A stretch of 64,000 nucleotides of DNA from Myceligenerans salitolerans (GTDB taxonomy: Bacteria; Actinomycetota; Actinomycetes; Actinomycetales; Cellulomonadaceae), in the NCBI RefSeq assembly GCF_017349295.1, contig NZ_JAFMPK010000009.1:1-64000 (forward strand), read 5' to 3'. The notes below the pieces were generated by a model that saw only the letters and a list, made by a program, of their open reading frames with translations, did not search any database and was not told the origin of the DNA. The position numbers and the translations under genes are program-made. Numbering within the stretch: position 1 is the stretch's first letter; the number at the start of each line of letters is the position of its first letter. Of the stretch, positions 35,902 to 44,158 are shown one piece after another.

Positions 35902-37109
35902 CGGGCGTCCACGCGGGCGGCGGTCCTGCGGACCCAGTCGCTCAGCATCCGTTCCTGGGCGGCGGCGTCGTGGACGTCCGATCCCCACGGGTCCTTGAAG
36001 AAGAAGCCCAGCTCGGGGACGGGCCCGGACAGCCCTGCCGCGTGCGCGAGCGCGAGCAGCCGCGCCAGGTCGAGGACGAGGGGGGCGGCGAGCATGGAGT
36101 CGTACGCGCTCCACGTGGTCTGCAGGGTCAGGCGGGAGCCGAGGAACCCCTCGACGTGGACGTGGTCCCACGCGACCTTCACGTCGCCGAGGTCGGGGAC
36201 GTAGTCGATGTGCAGCGGCGTGGTGCCGGCCCCGGTGACGGCCCGTAGCCCGCGTGACTTGCTGCTCAGCTTGGAGCCGACGGCGTCGGGGTCGGCGAGC
36301 GTGGCGCCGTCCCCGCCGCCCAGCAGGTTGGTGCCCGACCACGACAGGACCCGCAGGTTTCGTGCGGCCATCGCGGGCGCGAGGACGGTGCGCAGCCAGG
36401 TCTGGCCCGTCTTGCCGTCCTGGCCCGCGAACGGGATGCCGCGTTCGGTGGCCAGCTGGGCCAGTGCGGGCAGTGCGATGCACGCGCTCGGTGTGAAGGC
36501 GGCGTACGGCGCTCCCGCGAGGATCGCCGCGTACGCGTACAGCGACGACGGCGGCAGCGGCGCGCGGTCCGGGTCGGCGAGCGCGGCGGTGAGCAGGGAG
36601 ACGTCGTCGTGCTCCGGCAGGGGGTCGGGCAACGGCTCGGTCGAGGCGACGTCCACCACGACCACGCGGTCCAGGCCGTGGCGCTCGCGGAACGCGACGA
36701 TGTCGGACGCGAGCCGTTCGGCCGTGGCCTGGCCGCTGCCCTCGGGACGGGCGGGGTCGTGGCCGGGCCGGACCTCCGCGTCGGCGGCCTCGAGGGCGTC
36801 GCGGGTGAGGGTGACCAGACGCGAGGGCAGCATCCCGGCGTCGGCCAGGGCTTCCGCGCGCTTGGGCAGGGGACAGGCGGACAGGTCGTGCCCGCCGATG
36901 ACGAGGTCCTCGAAGTCCGGCATGGGGGCCGTCGCGAGGCCGGGGCGCGCGGTGACACAGCCGGTGGGTGCGGCGTGGCCACCCGCGAGGGCGGCGAGTC
37001 CCAGGGCCGCGGTCGTGGCCACCGAACCCCGTGCTCCGACCAGCCAGAGGCCGGTGGCCGGGCGGCCGGTACGGGCGGAGGTGTTCGCGCGGGCGTGAAT
37101 ATGAGGCAT
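35898..37109 (-). CDS. Inositol-3-phosphate synthase-like protein, first gene of ebo-like operon
   Basis: A 403-residue member of the myo-inositol-1-phosphate synthase family, which cyclises glucose 6-phosphate with bound NAD. The NAD loop VGARGSVATT is at residues 24-33, the active-site GQDGKTGQTWL and SWSGTNLLGGGDG follow, and DHVHVEGFLG and LVLDLARLLALA are in the C-terminal half. It is longer than the usual actinobacterial Ino1, so a different sugar phosphate may be used. ATG 37109 has GGGGAGC upstream. It heads the operon and is divergent from cimA. Confidence 0.82.
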   Translation of the reverse strand: MPHIHARANTSARTGRPATGLWLVGARGSVATTAALGLAALAGGHAAPTGCVTARPGLATAPMPDFEDLVIGGHDLSACPLPKRAEALADAGMLPSRLVTLTRDALEAADAEVRPGHDPARPEGSGQATAERLASDIVAFRERHGLDRVVVVDVASTEPLPDPLPEHDDVSLLTAALADPDRAPLPPSSLYAYAAILAGAPYAAFTPSACIALPALAQLATERGIPFAGQDGKTGQTWLRTVLAPAMAARNLRVLSWSGTNLLGGGDGATLADPDAVGSKLSSKSRGLRAVTGAGTTPLHIDYVPDLGDVKVAWDHVHVEGFLGSRLTLQTTWSAYDSMLAAPLVLDLARLLALAHAAGLSGPVPELGFFFKDPWGSDVHDAAAQERMLSDWVRRTAARVDAR

Positions 37110-37287
37110 CGGTGCTCCCCGTTCGTCACTCACCGGAGCAGCGCTGCCCCGGGCAGCCTTCACGCTAGCCCGGCTTATGCCGAGAATCAATCAAAAGTGC
37201 CGACCGGATTCGCACAAGGGTGGCGGCGGGTACCGGATCGCGGCGGACACCTACCGCACCGGCCGGACCTGTGGCACCATGGCCCGC

Positions 37288-37332
37288 ATGACCCTGCGCA
37301 TCACCCCGCGTCCGGCGATCATCATTCGTTAG
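37288..37332 (+). CDS. cimA leader peptide rich in isoleucine
   Basis: ATG 37288 gives MTLRITPRPAIIIR; ATG 37279 three codons earlier gives MARMTLRITPRPAIIIR. Three consecutive Ile codons (37318-37326) come just before the stop. CACCAT at 37275-37280 would put transcription start one base before ATG 37288. The stop overlaps the first arm of a hairpin and a terminator follows. A peptide sensing isoleucine fits a citramalate synthase gene. Confidence 0.75.
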   Translation: MTLRITPRPAIIIR

Positions 37333-37361
37333 CGCGTCCGGCCCCGCCTTGCCGGACGCGC
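37332..37361 (+). promoter_or_regulatory. Pause hairpin at the end of the cimA leader peptide
   Basis: GCGCGTCCGG (37332-37341) pairs with CCGGACGCGC (37352-37361). A second copy of GCGTCCGG inside the leader peptide (37308-37315) could compete for the same partner, so ribosome position could decide which pairing forms. Confidence 0.65.
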
Positions 37362-37395
37362 AGACCTTCCGTACCCCGGAGGGTCTTTTTCTTTG
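37362..37395 (+). terminator. cimA attenuator terminator
   Basis: AGACCTTCCG (37362-37371) and CGGAGGGTCT (37377-37386) form a 10-bp stem with a 5-base loop, followed by TTTTTCTTT. It is one of the few terminators in the window with a clear T-run, and it lies between a leader peptide and the gene it controls. Confidence 0.8.
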
Positions 37396-37485
37396 CCCGC
37401 AGAGCCACAAGCTCCTCCGCACGTTCTCGCACGCCAGTCCCGGCCCGGTGCGGCCGCGGCTCCTCGCACGGAAGAGACCCGACGC

Positions 37486-39174
37486 ATGCGTACACCGTTC
37501 CACGTCTACGACACCACCCTGCGCGACGGTGCCCAGCAGGAGGGCATGAACCTGTCGGTCACCGACAAGCTCGCCATCGCGGCCCAGCTGGACGAGCTCG
37601 GGGTCGGCTTCATCGAGGGCGGCTGGCCCGGTGCCGTACCGAAGGACACGGACTTCTTCGCCCGCGCCGCCAAGGAGCTCACCCTGCACCACGCCGTGCT
37701 GGCCGCGTTCGGCGCGACGCGCCGGGCCGGCACGCGCGCCGGTGACGACCCCCAGGTCCGAGCCCTGCTCGACGCCGAGACGCCCGTCGTCACGCTCGTG
37801 GCCAAGTCCGACGTCCGGCACGTCGAGCGCGCGCTGCGCACCACGCGCGAGGAGAACCTCGCGATGATCCGCGACACCGTCGCCTTCCTGGCCGGCGAGG
37901 GCCGCCGGGTCGTGCTCGACGCCGAGCACTTCTTCGACGGCTACCGGTACGACGCCGGCTACGCGCTCGCCGCCGCGCGCACCGCGTTCGAGGCCGGGGC
38001 CGAGGTGGTCTGCCTCTGCGACACCAACGGCGGGATGATCCCCACATGGGTGTCGGGGATCGTCGCCGAGGTGCTCGACGCCGTCGGCGGCCCCGCCGTC
38101 GTCGGACGGGTCGACGACGACGGGCGCCCGGCCGGACCCGTGCTCGGCATGCACGCGCACAACGACTCCGGTTGCGCCGTCGCGAACACGCTGGCCGCCG
38201 TCGAGGCCGGCGCGACGCACGTGCAGGGCACCGTCAACGGCTACGGTGAGCGCACCGGGAACGCGGACCTCGTCGCGGTGACCGCGAACCTGCAGCTCAA
38301 GCTCGGCATGGAGCTCGTGCCGGAGGCGGGCCTGCGGGAGGCCACCCGGATCGCCCACGCGATCAGCGAGATCACGAACCTGTCGCCCTTCGCCCGGCAG
38401 CCGTACGTGGGACAGAGCGCGTTCACGCACAAGGCCGGTCTGCACGCCAGCGCGATCCGCGTGGACCCCGACCTGTACCAGCACATGGATCCGAAGGACG
38501 TCGGGAACGACATGCGCATGCTGGTCAGCGACATGGCCGGGCGCGCGTCGGTCGAGCTGAAGGGTCGCGAGCTCGGGTTCGACCTGTCCGACCGGAAGGA
38601 CGTCCTCGCCCGGGTGACCGACCGGGTCAAGCACGACGAGGCACGCGGCTACACCTACGAGGCCGCCGACGCGTCGTTCGAACTCGTCCTGCGGGACGAA
38701 CTGGGGGAGCTGCCGCGCTACTTCGAGACCCAGTCCTGGCGCACCATCGTGGAGACCGTCCCGGACGGGCACACCCCGGCCGACGTGTACGGGCCGGAGG
38801 CCGAGGCGTTCGCCGAGGCCACCGTGAAGATCACCGTCGGCGGCGGGCGCATCGTGGCGACCGGGGAGGGCAACGGGCCCGTGGACGCGCTGGACCGAGC
38901 GGTGCGCCAGGCCCTGACGTCGGTCTACCCGGAGCTGCGGCGGTTCGAGCTGATCGACTTCAAGGTCCGCATCCTCGACACCGACCAGGGCACCGACGCG
39001 CGCACGCGTGTGCTCGTCGAGACCGCGGACGGCGAACGCTCGTGGTCCACCGTCGGCGTGGGACCCAACGTGATCGAGGCGGCCTGGGAGGCGGTCACCG
39101 GAGCGTACGTCTACGGCCTGATCAAGGCGGGCGTCTCGCCCGCGGACCCGGTGCCGGGCAGCCCGGCGGAGTGA
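37486..39174 (+). CDS. cimA: Citramalate synthase
   Basis: CimA condenses acetyl-CoA and pyruvate to (R)-citramalate, feeding isoleucine synthesis through 2-oxobutyrate without threonine. The 562-residue protein has the LeuA/CimA lyase barrel: YDTTLRDGAQQEGMN near the N-terminus, EGGWPGAVPKD (typical of CimA rather than LeuA), and metal-binding HAHNDSGCAVANT. The C-terminal LeuA-dimer domain (about residues 440-560) binds the feedback inhibitor. ATG 37486 has GGAAGAG upstream. The Ile-rich leader and terminator precede it. Confidence 0.92.
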   Translation: MRTPFHVYDTTLRDGAQQEGMNLSVTDKLAIAAQLDELGVGFIEGGWPGAVPKDTDFFARAAKELTLHHAVLAAFGATRRAGTRAGDDPQVRALLDAETPVVTLVAKSDVRHVERALRTTREENLAMIRDTVAFLAGEGRRVVLDAEHFFDGYRYDAGYALAAARTAFEAGAEVVCLCDTNGGMIPTWVSGIVAEVLDAVGGPAVVGRVDDDGRPAGPVLGMHAHNDSGCAVANTLAAVEAGATHVQGTVNGYGERTGNADLVAVTANLQLKLGMELVPEAGLREATRIAHAISEITNLSPFARQPYVGQSAFTHKAGLHASAIRVDPDLYQHMDPKDVGNDMRMLVSDMAGRASVELKGRELGFDLSDRKDVLARVTDRVKHDEARGYTYEAADASFELVLRDELGELPRYFETQSWRTIVETVPDGHTPADVYGPEAEAFAEATVKITVGGGRIVATGEGNGPVDALDRAVRQALTSVYPELRRFELIDFKVRILDTDQGTDARTRVLVETADGERSWSTVGVGPNVIEAAWEAVTGAYVYGLIKAGVSPADPVPGSPAE

Positions 39175-39185
39175 GGGACCGGGCC

Positions 39186-39223
39186 GGGGCGCCGGCGGCT
39201 CCCGCGGGGGACGCCGGCGCCCC
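39186..39223. terminator. Bidirectional terminator between cimA and rpiR-type gene
   Basis: GGGGCGCCGGCG (39186-39197) pairs perfectly with CGCCGGCGCCCC (39212-39223). It lies in the 60-bp gap between converging genes and lacks a T-run. Confidence 0.75.
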
Positions 39224-39234
39224 GCCCCGCCCCG

Positions 39235-40125
39235 TCAGTCGTTGCGCGACGGGCGGTTGAACTCCATGCGCTGGTCCGCGACCGCGTCGGCCGTGAGCCG
39301 GATGGCCTCCTGCGACTTGTCGTAGCTGCGCTGAGCCACCCGGACGAACAGGAAGTCCACGATGGTCAGCTGGGCGATGCGGCTCGCCATCGCGCCGGCG
39401 CGGAACTTGGTCTCCCGGGCGGTGGTGGCCAGCACCAGATCGGCGACCTTGCCGATCGGCGCGTCCGGGTAGTTCGTGATCGCGGCCGTGATGGCTCCCC
39501 GGCGGTGGGCCAGCTCCAGAGCCGTGTTGGTGGCCCGCGTCTGGCCGCTGTGCGAGATGCCGATCGCGACGGCGCCCGGGTCGAGCACCGCGGCGGACGA
39601 CTGCTGGAGATCGGCGTCGGGCGAGCAGAAGGCGATACGTCCGATGCGCTGCAGCTTGATCGCGAGGTCCTGCGCCGCGATGTGGGACGCGCCGACGCCG
39701 TACACGGCCAGCTGAGGGGCCGTGGAGATGGCCTCCGCGAGCTTGTCGAGGACCTCCCGGTCCACGTCACGAGCGGTGTCCTCGATGGTGCGGGCCTCGT
39801 GGAACGCGATCTTGTTCACGACGTCGTCGACGCCGTCGGTCTGCGTGAGCTCGCCCTGGGCGATGCCCGAGCGCTCGAGCTCCAGGTCGCGCCGGCTGGT
39901 GGCCTGCGCGAGGTCGATCCGGAACTCCGGGTAGCCCGCGTAGCCGATCGCGCGGCAGAAGCGCACGACCGTGGCCTGCGAGGTGTCGGCCTCGCCGGCG
40001 AGCTCGGTGATCGTGGAGGCGACGACCAGGCTCGGGTTCTCCAGCACCGTCTCGGCGACGCGCGCCTCGGCGGGGCGCAGGGTCGGAAGCGAGCGGCGGA
40101 GTTTGACGAGCACGTCACCGGTCAT
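39235..40125 (-). CDS. MurR/RpiR family transcriptional regulator
   Basis: A 296-residue regulator with an N-terminal HTH_6 domain (residues about 1-80; recognition part ADTSQATVVRFCRAIGYAGYPEFR) and a C-terminal SIS sugar-phosphate-binding domain (about 125-260; VYGVGASHIAAQ, GISHSGQTRATN). It lies 33 bp downstream of the BadF-type kinase on the same strand and opposite murQ. This context suggests it senses MurNAc 6-phosphate or a related amino-sugar phosphate and controls the divergent promoters. TGGAGAT provides the ribosome site. Confidence 0.87.
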   Translation of the reverse strand: MTGDVLVKLRRSLPTLRPAEARVAETVLENPSLVVASTITELAGEADTSQATVVRFCRAIGYAGYPEFRIDLAQATSRRDLELERSGIAQGELTQTDGVDDVVNKIAFHEARTIEDTARDVDREVLDKLAEAISTAPQLAVYGVGASHIAAQDLAIKLQRIGRIAFCSPDADLQQSSAAVLDPGAVAIGISHSGQTRATNTALELAHRRGAITAAITNYPDAPIGKVADLVLATTARETKFRAGAMASRIAQLTIVDFLFVRVAQRSYDKSQEAIRLTADAVADQRMEFNRPSRND

Positions 40126-40158
40126 CGGCGGGATCTCCAGTCATCGGGCCCGGGTACG

Positions 40159-41316
40159 TCAAGAGATCCCCGGGGTGTCGGGCAGTACGTTCGGCAGCTC
40201 CGTCGCGGAGAACTGCGCGGTGGACATGGAGCTGAACATATCCGCCCCGGTGTCCGTGTGCTCACCCGTGGTGTGACGCCCGTCGACGCGCACCGTCAGC
40301 CACGGGCGGTAGCCCACCACGCTGGTCGGATCCACCGCGAGCCGCCGCGCCAGCAGCTTGGCGCCGTCGAGCGGCGTGCCCTCGCACGGCACGAGCCGCA
40401 CGCCCGGGCGCTCCTGCATCAGGTTCTCGTGCAGCGACTCGGTCAGCGGGGACGGCCGGTGCGCGAGCCGTCCGGTGATCGACGCGAGCTGCGGGATGTC
40501 CGGGGTGAGCGCGGTGGCGAGCGTCGCCGCGAGGTGACGCCCCGCCTCGACGAGGATTCCGTGGGCCGTCGTGTCACCCGCGGCCGCGGCGCTCATCACC
40601 GCCGGGGCGAACGAGGCCAGCTTCGCCGCACGGTCGTTGCTCATGTACAGCTGGGCGGGCCAGCTCGCGACCGGGCCGAGCTTCTGGGTGGCGACCTCCA
40701 GCAGGCGCTCGGACCTGCCGCGCGTCCGCCCGTCGTGTGCCGCGGTGGCCGCGCGCAGCGCCTCGGTGCCGACCCAGACGCCCGCTCCGAGGTCGCCGAG
40801 CAGATGGCCCCAGCCGTCGGCGCGATGCCAGCGGCCCTTCTGGTCGAACGAGAAGGCGACCGCACCCGTGCCGACGGAGAGCACCGCTCCCGCCCGGCCC
40901 CGCAGGGCGCCCATGTGGGCGGTCAGCGCATCGCCCGCGACGGCCGTCCGGTTCGTCTGGAGCATCGCGCCCATGATGTCGTGGATCTCGGCCGCGCTCG
41001 GCACGACCGTGGTGAGGCCCGTCGTTCCGACGGCGGCGGCGAGGACGTACGGGGGCTGCTGAAAGTGGTACTCCGCGTTCTTGACCCAGTACAGGAAGGT
41101 CTCGCACAGTCCGCGGACGACCTGGGCGGCGTTGCTGCCCTCGGACAGCATCTTGACCGGCTCGCCCTCGAGGGTGATGGTGATGCCCTCGTTCTGCCGA
41201 CCGCCGTCCCTGAACTCGGCGGTCAGGCGTGAGCCGCTACCGCCCACGTCCATCGCGACGATCCAGCCGGCGGTGTCGCCGACGGCTGCCCCGTCCCCGT
41301 CTGTGTCAGTCTGCAC
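40159..41316 (-). CDS. BadF/BadG-type kinase, probable N-acetylmuramic acid or GlcNAc kinase
   Basis: A 385-residue ASKHA-fold kinase. The phosphate-1 loop is MDVGGSGSRLTAE, the phosphate-2 region is LSVGTGAVAFSF, and the GWGHLLGDLGAGVWVG motif is typical of N-acetylglucosamine/MurNAc kinases of the BadF family. GTG 41316 is fixed by CAGAAT, which ends exactly seven bases earlier; the longer frame runs into AT-rich promoter DNA. It is divergent from murQ and followed by the RpiR regulator, so phosphorylation of recycled MurNAc before MurQ is the likely role. Confidence 0.8.
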   Translation of the reverse strand: MQTDTDGDGAAVGDTAGWIVAMDVGGSGSRLTAEFRDGGRQNEGITITLEGEPVKMLSEGSNAAQVVRGLCETFLYWVKNAEYHFQQPPYVLAAAVGTTGLTTVVPSAAEIHDIMGAMLQTNRTAVAGDALTAHMGALRGRAGAVLSVGTGAVAFSFDQKGRWHRADGWGHLLGDLGAGVWVGTEALRAATAAHDGRTRGRSERLLEVATQKLGPVASWPAQLYMSNDRAAKLASFAPAVMSAAAAGDTTAHGILVEAGRHLAATLATALTPDIPQLASITGRLAHRPSPLTESLHENLMQERPGVRLVPCEGTPLDGAKLLARRLAVDPTSVVGYRPWLTVRVDGRHTTGEHTDTGADMFSSMSTAQFSATELPNVLPDTPGIS

Positions 41317-41681
41317 CAATCCATTCTGCCATGATTTCCCCCCAAGATTGCGTAAAGAGTCGTGGAAATTCGCGCATATTACTCGCGAAATATCCGGCAT
41401 GCCATGGCGTGCTAATGGCGTGGGGTGAACCCGTCGGCGCGCCTCGTTGGCGTCGCCGTGTGACGGGTCTATCATCACGTTTTGATAACGGTCGGGTGCG
41501 ATGGTTTTCGCCCGCTTGGCGTGGAGGTAATCTCCGCGAGTGGTGGTAAGTCGGGTAACTGCATTTCACGCGGTCCGATGCCGGGTATGACAGGAGAGGG
41601 ACCAGCGTGAGCGACATGGTGCGTGCCGTGGCCAGATCCACCCGGTACGGTCGAGCTGCCGGTCGGGAAGGAGAACCACGG
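41317..41681. promoter_or_regulatory. Divergent control region between kinase and murQ
   Basis: This 365-bp gap is markedly richer in A and T than the surroundings. It holds the leaderless kinase promoter (CAGAAT, minus strand 41328-41323) and an imperfect inverted repeat, AAATTCGCG-N9-CGCGAAATA (about 41366-41392), suitable for the RpiR regulator. A short in-frame extension of murQ (from GTG 41607, with AGGAGAGG before it) has about 60% GC at third positions, against nearly all G/C in real genes, so it is probably not coding. Confidence 0.55.
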
Positions 41682-42620
41682 ATGATCACCGACACGGGGT
41701 ACGGGAGGGCGGGATCCGTCCCGCCGGTGCGGGTGTCGTCGCCGACCGAGGAGCGCAACCCCCGCACACGCGACATCGACATCGTTCCCACGGCAGAGCT
41801 CGTGGCCATGATCTCGGACGAGGACGCGCGCGTCGTCGACGCCGTCCGCGCCCAGCACCCGCAGATCGTCGCCGCGGTCGACGTCGCCGTCGACGCGATC
41901 CTCGCCGGCGGGCGTGTGCACTACGTCGGGTCCGGCACGTCGGGCCGCATGGCGTTCATGGACGCGGCCGAGCTGCTTCCGACGTTCGGCGTCGGGGAGG
42001 AGATGTTCGTCGCACACATCGCGGGCGGCCCCGGCGCGTTCGCCCGCGCCGTCGAAGGTGCCGAGGACGACGCCGAGGCGGGCCGCGCCCTGCTCGACGG
42101 CGCCTCGCCGCACGACGTCGTCGTCGGGATCGCCGCCAGCGGCCGCACGCCCTACGTGCGCGGTGCGCTCGAGGCGGCCCGTGAACTCGGCGCGTCGACC
42201 GTGCTGCTGGCGTCCAACCCCCTGGCCCCGCTCGCTCCGCTGGCCGACGTCCCCATCCTGGTCGACACCGGGGCCGAGGCGATCACCGGATCCACCCGGA
42301 TGAAGGCCGGCACCGCGCAGAAGCTGGTGCTGAACACGATCTCGACCGCCGTGATGGTGCGTCTGGGCAAGACCTACTCGAACTTCATGGTCGAGGTCGT
42401 CGCCACCAACGAGAAGCTGCGCGGGCGGCTCGTGCGCCTGCTGGAACAGGCGACCGGGCATCCGACCGAGGCCTGCGAGAAGGCGCTGCGCGACGTCGGG
42501 GGAGACCTGCGGGTGGCGCTCGTGACCCTGCTGGTCGGCGTCGACGAGGCGGCCGCCCGGGCCGCTCTCGCGGCGCCCGGCGTCCGCGGGGTGCGCGCCG
42601 CGCTCGACCGTCTGCGCTGA
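41682..42620 (+). CDS. murQ: N-acetylmuramic acid 6-phosphate etherase
   Basis: MurQ cleaves the lactyl ether of MurNAc 6-phosphate to give GlcNAc 6-phosphate in cell-wall recycling. The 312-residue protein opens with the family pattern PTEERNPRTRDIDIVP. It has the SIS core VGSGTSGRMAFMDAAELLPTF and IAASGRTPYVRGAL, and the signature NPLAPL...GAEAITGSTRMKAGTAQK. ATG 41682 has GAAGGAG eight bases upstream. GTG 41607 is rejected on codon composition, though it also has a ribosome site. Confidence 0.93.
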   Translation: MITDTGYGRAGSVPPVRVSSPTEERNPRTRDIDIVPTAELVAMISDEDARVVDAVRAQHPQIVAAVDVAVDAILAGGRVHYVGSGTSGRMAFMDAAELLPTFGVGEEMFVAHIAGGPGAFARAVEGAEDDAEAGRALLDGASPHDVVVGIAASGRTPYVRGALEAARELGASTVLLASNPLAPLAPLADVPILVDTGAEAITGSTRMKAGTAQKLVLNTISTAVMVRLGKTYSNFMVEVVATNEKLRGRLVRLLEQATGHPTEACEKALRDVGGDLRVALVTLLVGVDEAAARAALAAPGVRGVRAALDRLR

Positions 42621-42648
42621 GCGGTGTCCGGCGCGCCCGGCCGAGCCG

Positions 42649-43176
42649 TCAGACCCGTTCGGGGACCTGGGCCGCCATCTTGGCGACCAGGACCTCACCG
42701 CCCTTGGTGAGCTGCTCGCCGGTCTGCTCGAAGCCGAGGCGGCCGTGGAAGCGCATCGACCCCGGGTTCGGCGGGTCGAGGTTGATCTCGCACGTGACGA
42801 CGTCGCGCTCGGCCTCGCGCGCGGCGTCGAACACGGCGTCGTACAGCCGGCGGCCGATGCCGCGGTTCCGGGCGCGCTCACCGAGCACGATGCGGTCCAC
42901 GTACAGGTGGTCCAGGCCGCGGTTCTCGAACCAGTCGTAGTTCTCCGACGAGTACTCGGAGCCAGGGTCCAGCGCCAGCAGGAACCCGAGGGGATCGGAG
43001 TCCGCGGGATCGGTGGCGACCAGCGCCAGGGAGGAGATGTCGAGGAGGTCTCGCATCTCGTCCGCGGGGGTGACCGGGACCGCCGGGATGGCGGCGTTGT
43101 TGAGCTCGACCAGGGCCGGGACGTCTGACGCGGTCGCGGGCCGCAGCGTGGGGCTCGCGGGGGCGACGACGGGCAT
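42649..43176 (-). CDS. GNAT family N-acetyltransferase
   Basis: A 175-residue acetyltransferase. The N-terminal TLRPATASDVPALVELNNAAIPAV is the usual first strand and helix. The acetyl-CoA loop is ARNRGIGRRLYDAVF (about residues 104-118) and the late strand is RFHGRLGFEQTGEQ. AAGGAGAGG precedes ATG 43176 by ten bases; the frame's earlier ATG lacks a site. It converges on murQ across 28 bp. The substrate is unknown. Confidence 0.83.
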   Translation of the reverse strand: MPVVAPASPTLRPATASDVPALVELNNAAIPAVPVTPADEMRDLLDISSLALVATDPADSDPLGFLLALDPGSEYSSENYDWFENRGLDHLYVDRIVLGERARNRGIGRRLYDAVFDAAREAERDVVTCEINLDPPNPGSMRFHGRLGFEQTGEQLTKGGEVLVAKMAAQVPERV

Positions 43177-43317
43177 GGGAGCATCCTCTCCTTGAGGAAA
43201 TGGGATCGCTCCGACAATACCGGGCACCGGTGATCCGGTTCAGTGGTGTGTCCCACATCGTGAGAGGCCTCACGGCGTCCAGGCAGCTCGCGGGCCCGCG
43301 GTCCCGGCCCGCCGAGG

Positions 43318-44073
43318 TCAGGCCAGCAGGTGCACGAGGCCTCTCGCGAGCGTGGCGACGCCGCCCGCGTACGCCAGGACGATCAGGACGCGCCGGGTGG
43401 CCTCGCGGGAGAGGTGCGGGGCCAGGAGCTCACCCAGACCGATGCTGCCGACCAGGGCGACGGCGATCACCAGCCACTCCCAGAGCGCGAACGCGGGAAA
43501 GGACGCGTCGGCGAACACGAGCTTGGCCGTCATCGCGGCGAGCGCGTTGGTCATGAAGAAGGGCTGCGCCGTGGCGGCGAAGGACCTCGGGTCCCACCGG
43601 TCCAGGACCGCGTACACCGCGAGCGGCGGTCCGCCGATCCCCGCGGCGACACTGCCGAACCCGGACGCGACGCCGGTCACGAGGAGCGGGCGCGGATCGC
43701 GTGCGGCGAACCGGCGCCGCTCGCCGCGGAGCCGGGACGTGACCAGGGCCAGCGTCATCGCCCCGACGACGAGCACCCCGATGCCGACCTCCAGGGCCGC
43801 GGAACTGGCGCCGCGCAGCAGCAGGGCCGCCGGCACGCTCACGGCGACCGAGGCGGCGGCGAGCCACGCGTAGCGCCGCCAGTCCACCCCGCGCAGCACG
43901 CGGCCGATGATCAGCAGGGCCATCACGGCACCCACCACGTTGACCAGCAGGACGCCCTGCAGCGGGCCGACCAGCAGCACGATGAACGGTCCCGCGACCA
44001 GCCCGAACCCCATGCCCGTCACGCGTTGGAGGGACCCGCCCACCAGGATGGCCAGGACGAGGAGAGCGAGCAC
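43318..44073 (-). CDS. TauE/SafE family membrane transporter
   Basis: A 251-residue polytopic protein with about eight hydrophobic spans in two halves, and the TauE/SafE patterns GGSLQRVTGMGFGLVAGP in the first helix and ASGFGSVAAGIGGPPLAVY in the second half. The family moves sulfite, sulfonates or other organic anions across the membrane. GTG 44073 is placed exactly by TACAGT (minus strand) seven bases upstream, indicating a leaderless message. It is divergent from the ybaK-like gene. Confidence 0.8.
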   Translation of the reverse strand: MLALLVLAILVGGSLQRVTGMGFGLVAGPFIVLLVGPLQGVLLVNVVGAVMALLIIGRVLRGVDWRRYAWLAAASVAVSVPAALLLRGASSAALEVGIGVLVVGAMTLALVTSRLRGERRRFAARDPRPLLVTGVASGFGSVAAGIGGPPLAVYAVLDRWDPRSFAATAQPFFMTNALAAMTAKLVFADASFPAFALWEWLVIAVALVGSIGLGELLAPHLSREATRRVLIVLAYAGGVATLARGLVHLLA

Positions 44074-44158
44074 CCGACAACTGTACGCCCGGGCAACGCG
44101 ACCGCCGTCGCGCCGGATCCGGGGGACACGTCCCTGCGGGTCGGTGACAATGGCGCCC

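Noticed and set aside
41607-41681. Upstream GTG start for murQ with its own ribosome site
   Set aside because: The 25 extra codons have about 60% GC at third positions, unlike murQ itself, and conservation starts after ATG 41682.
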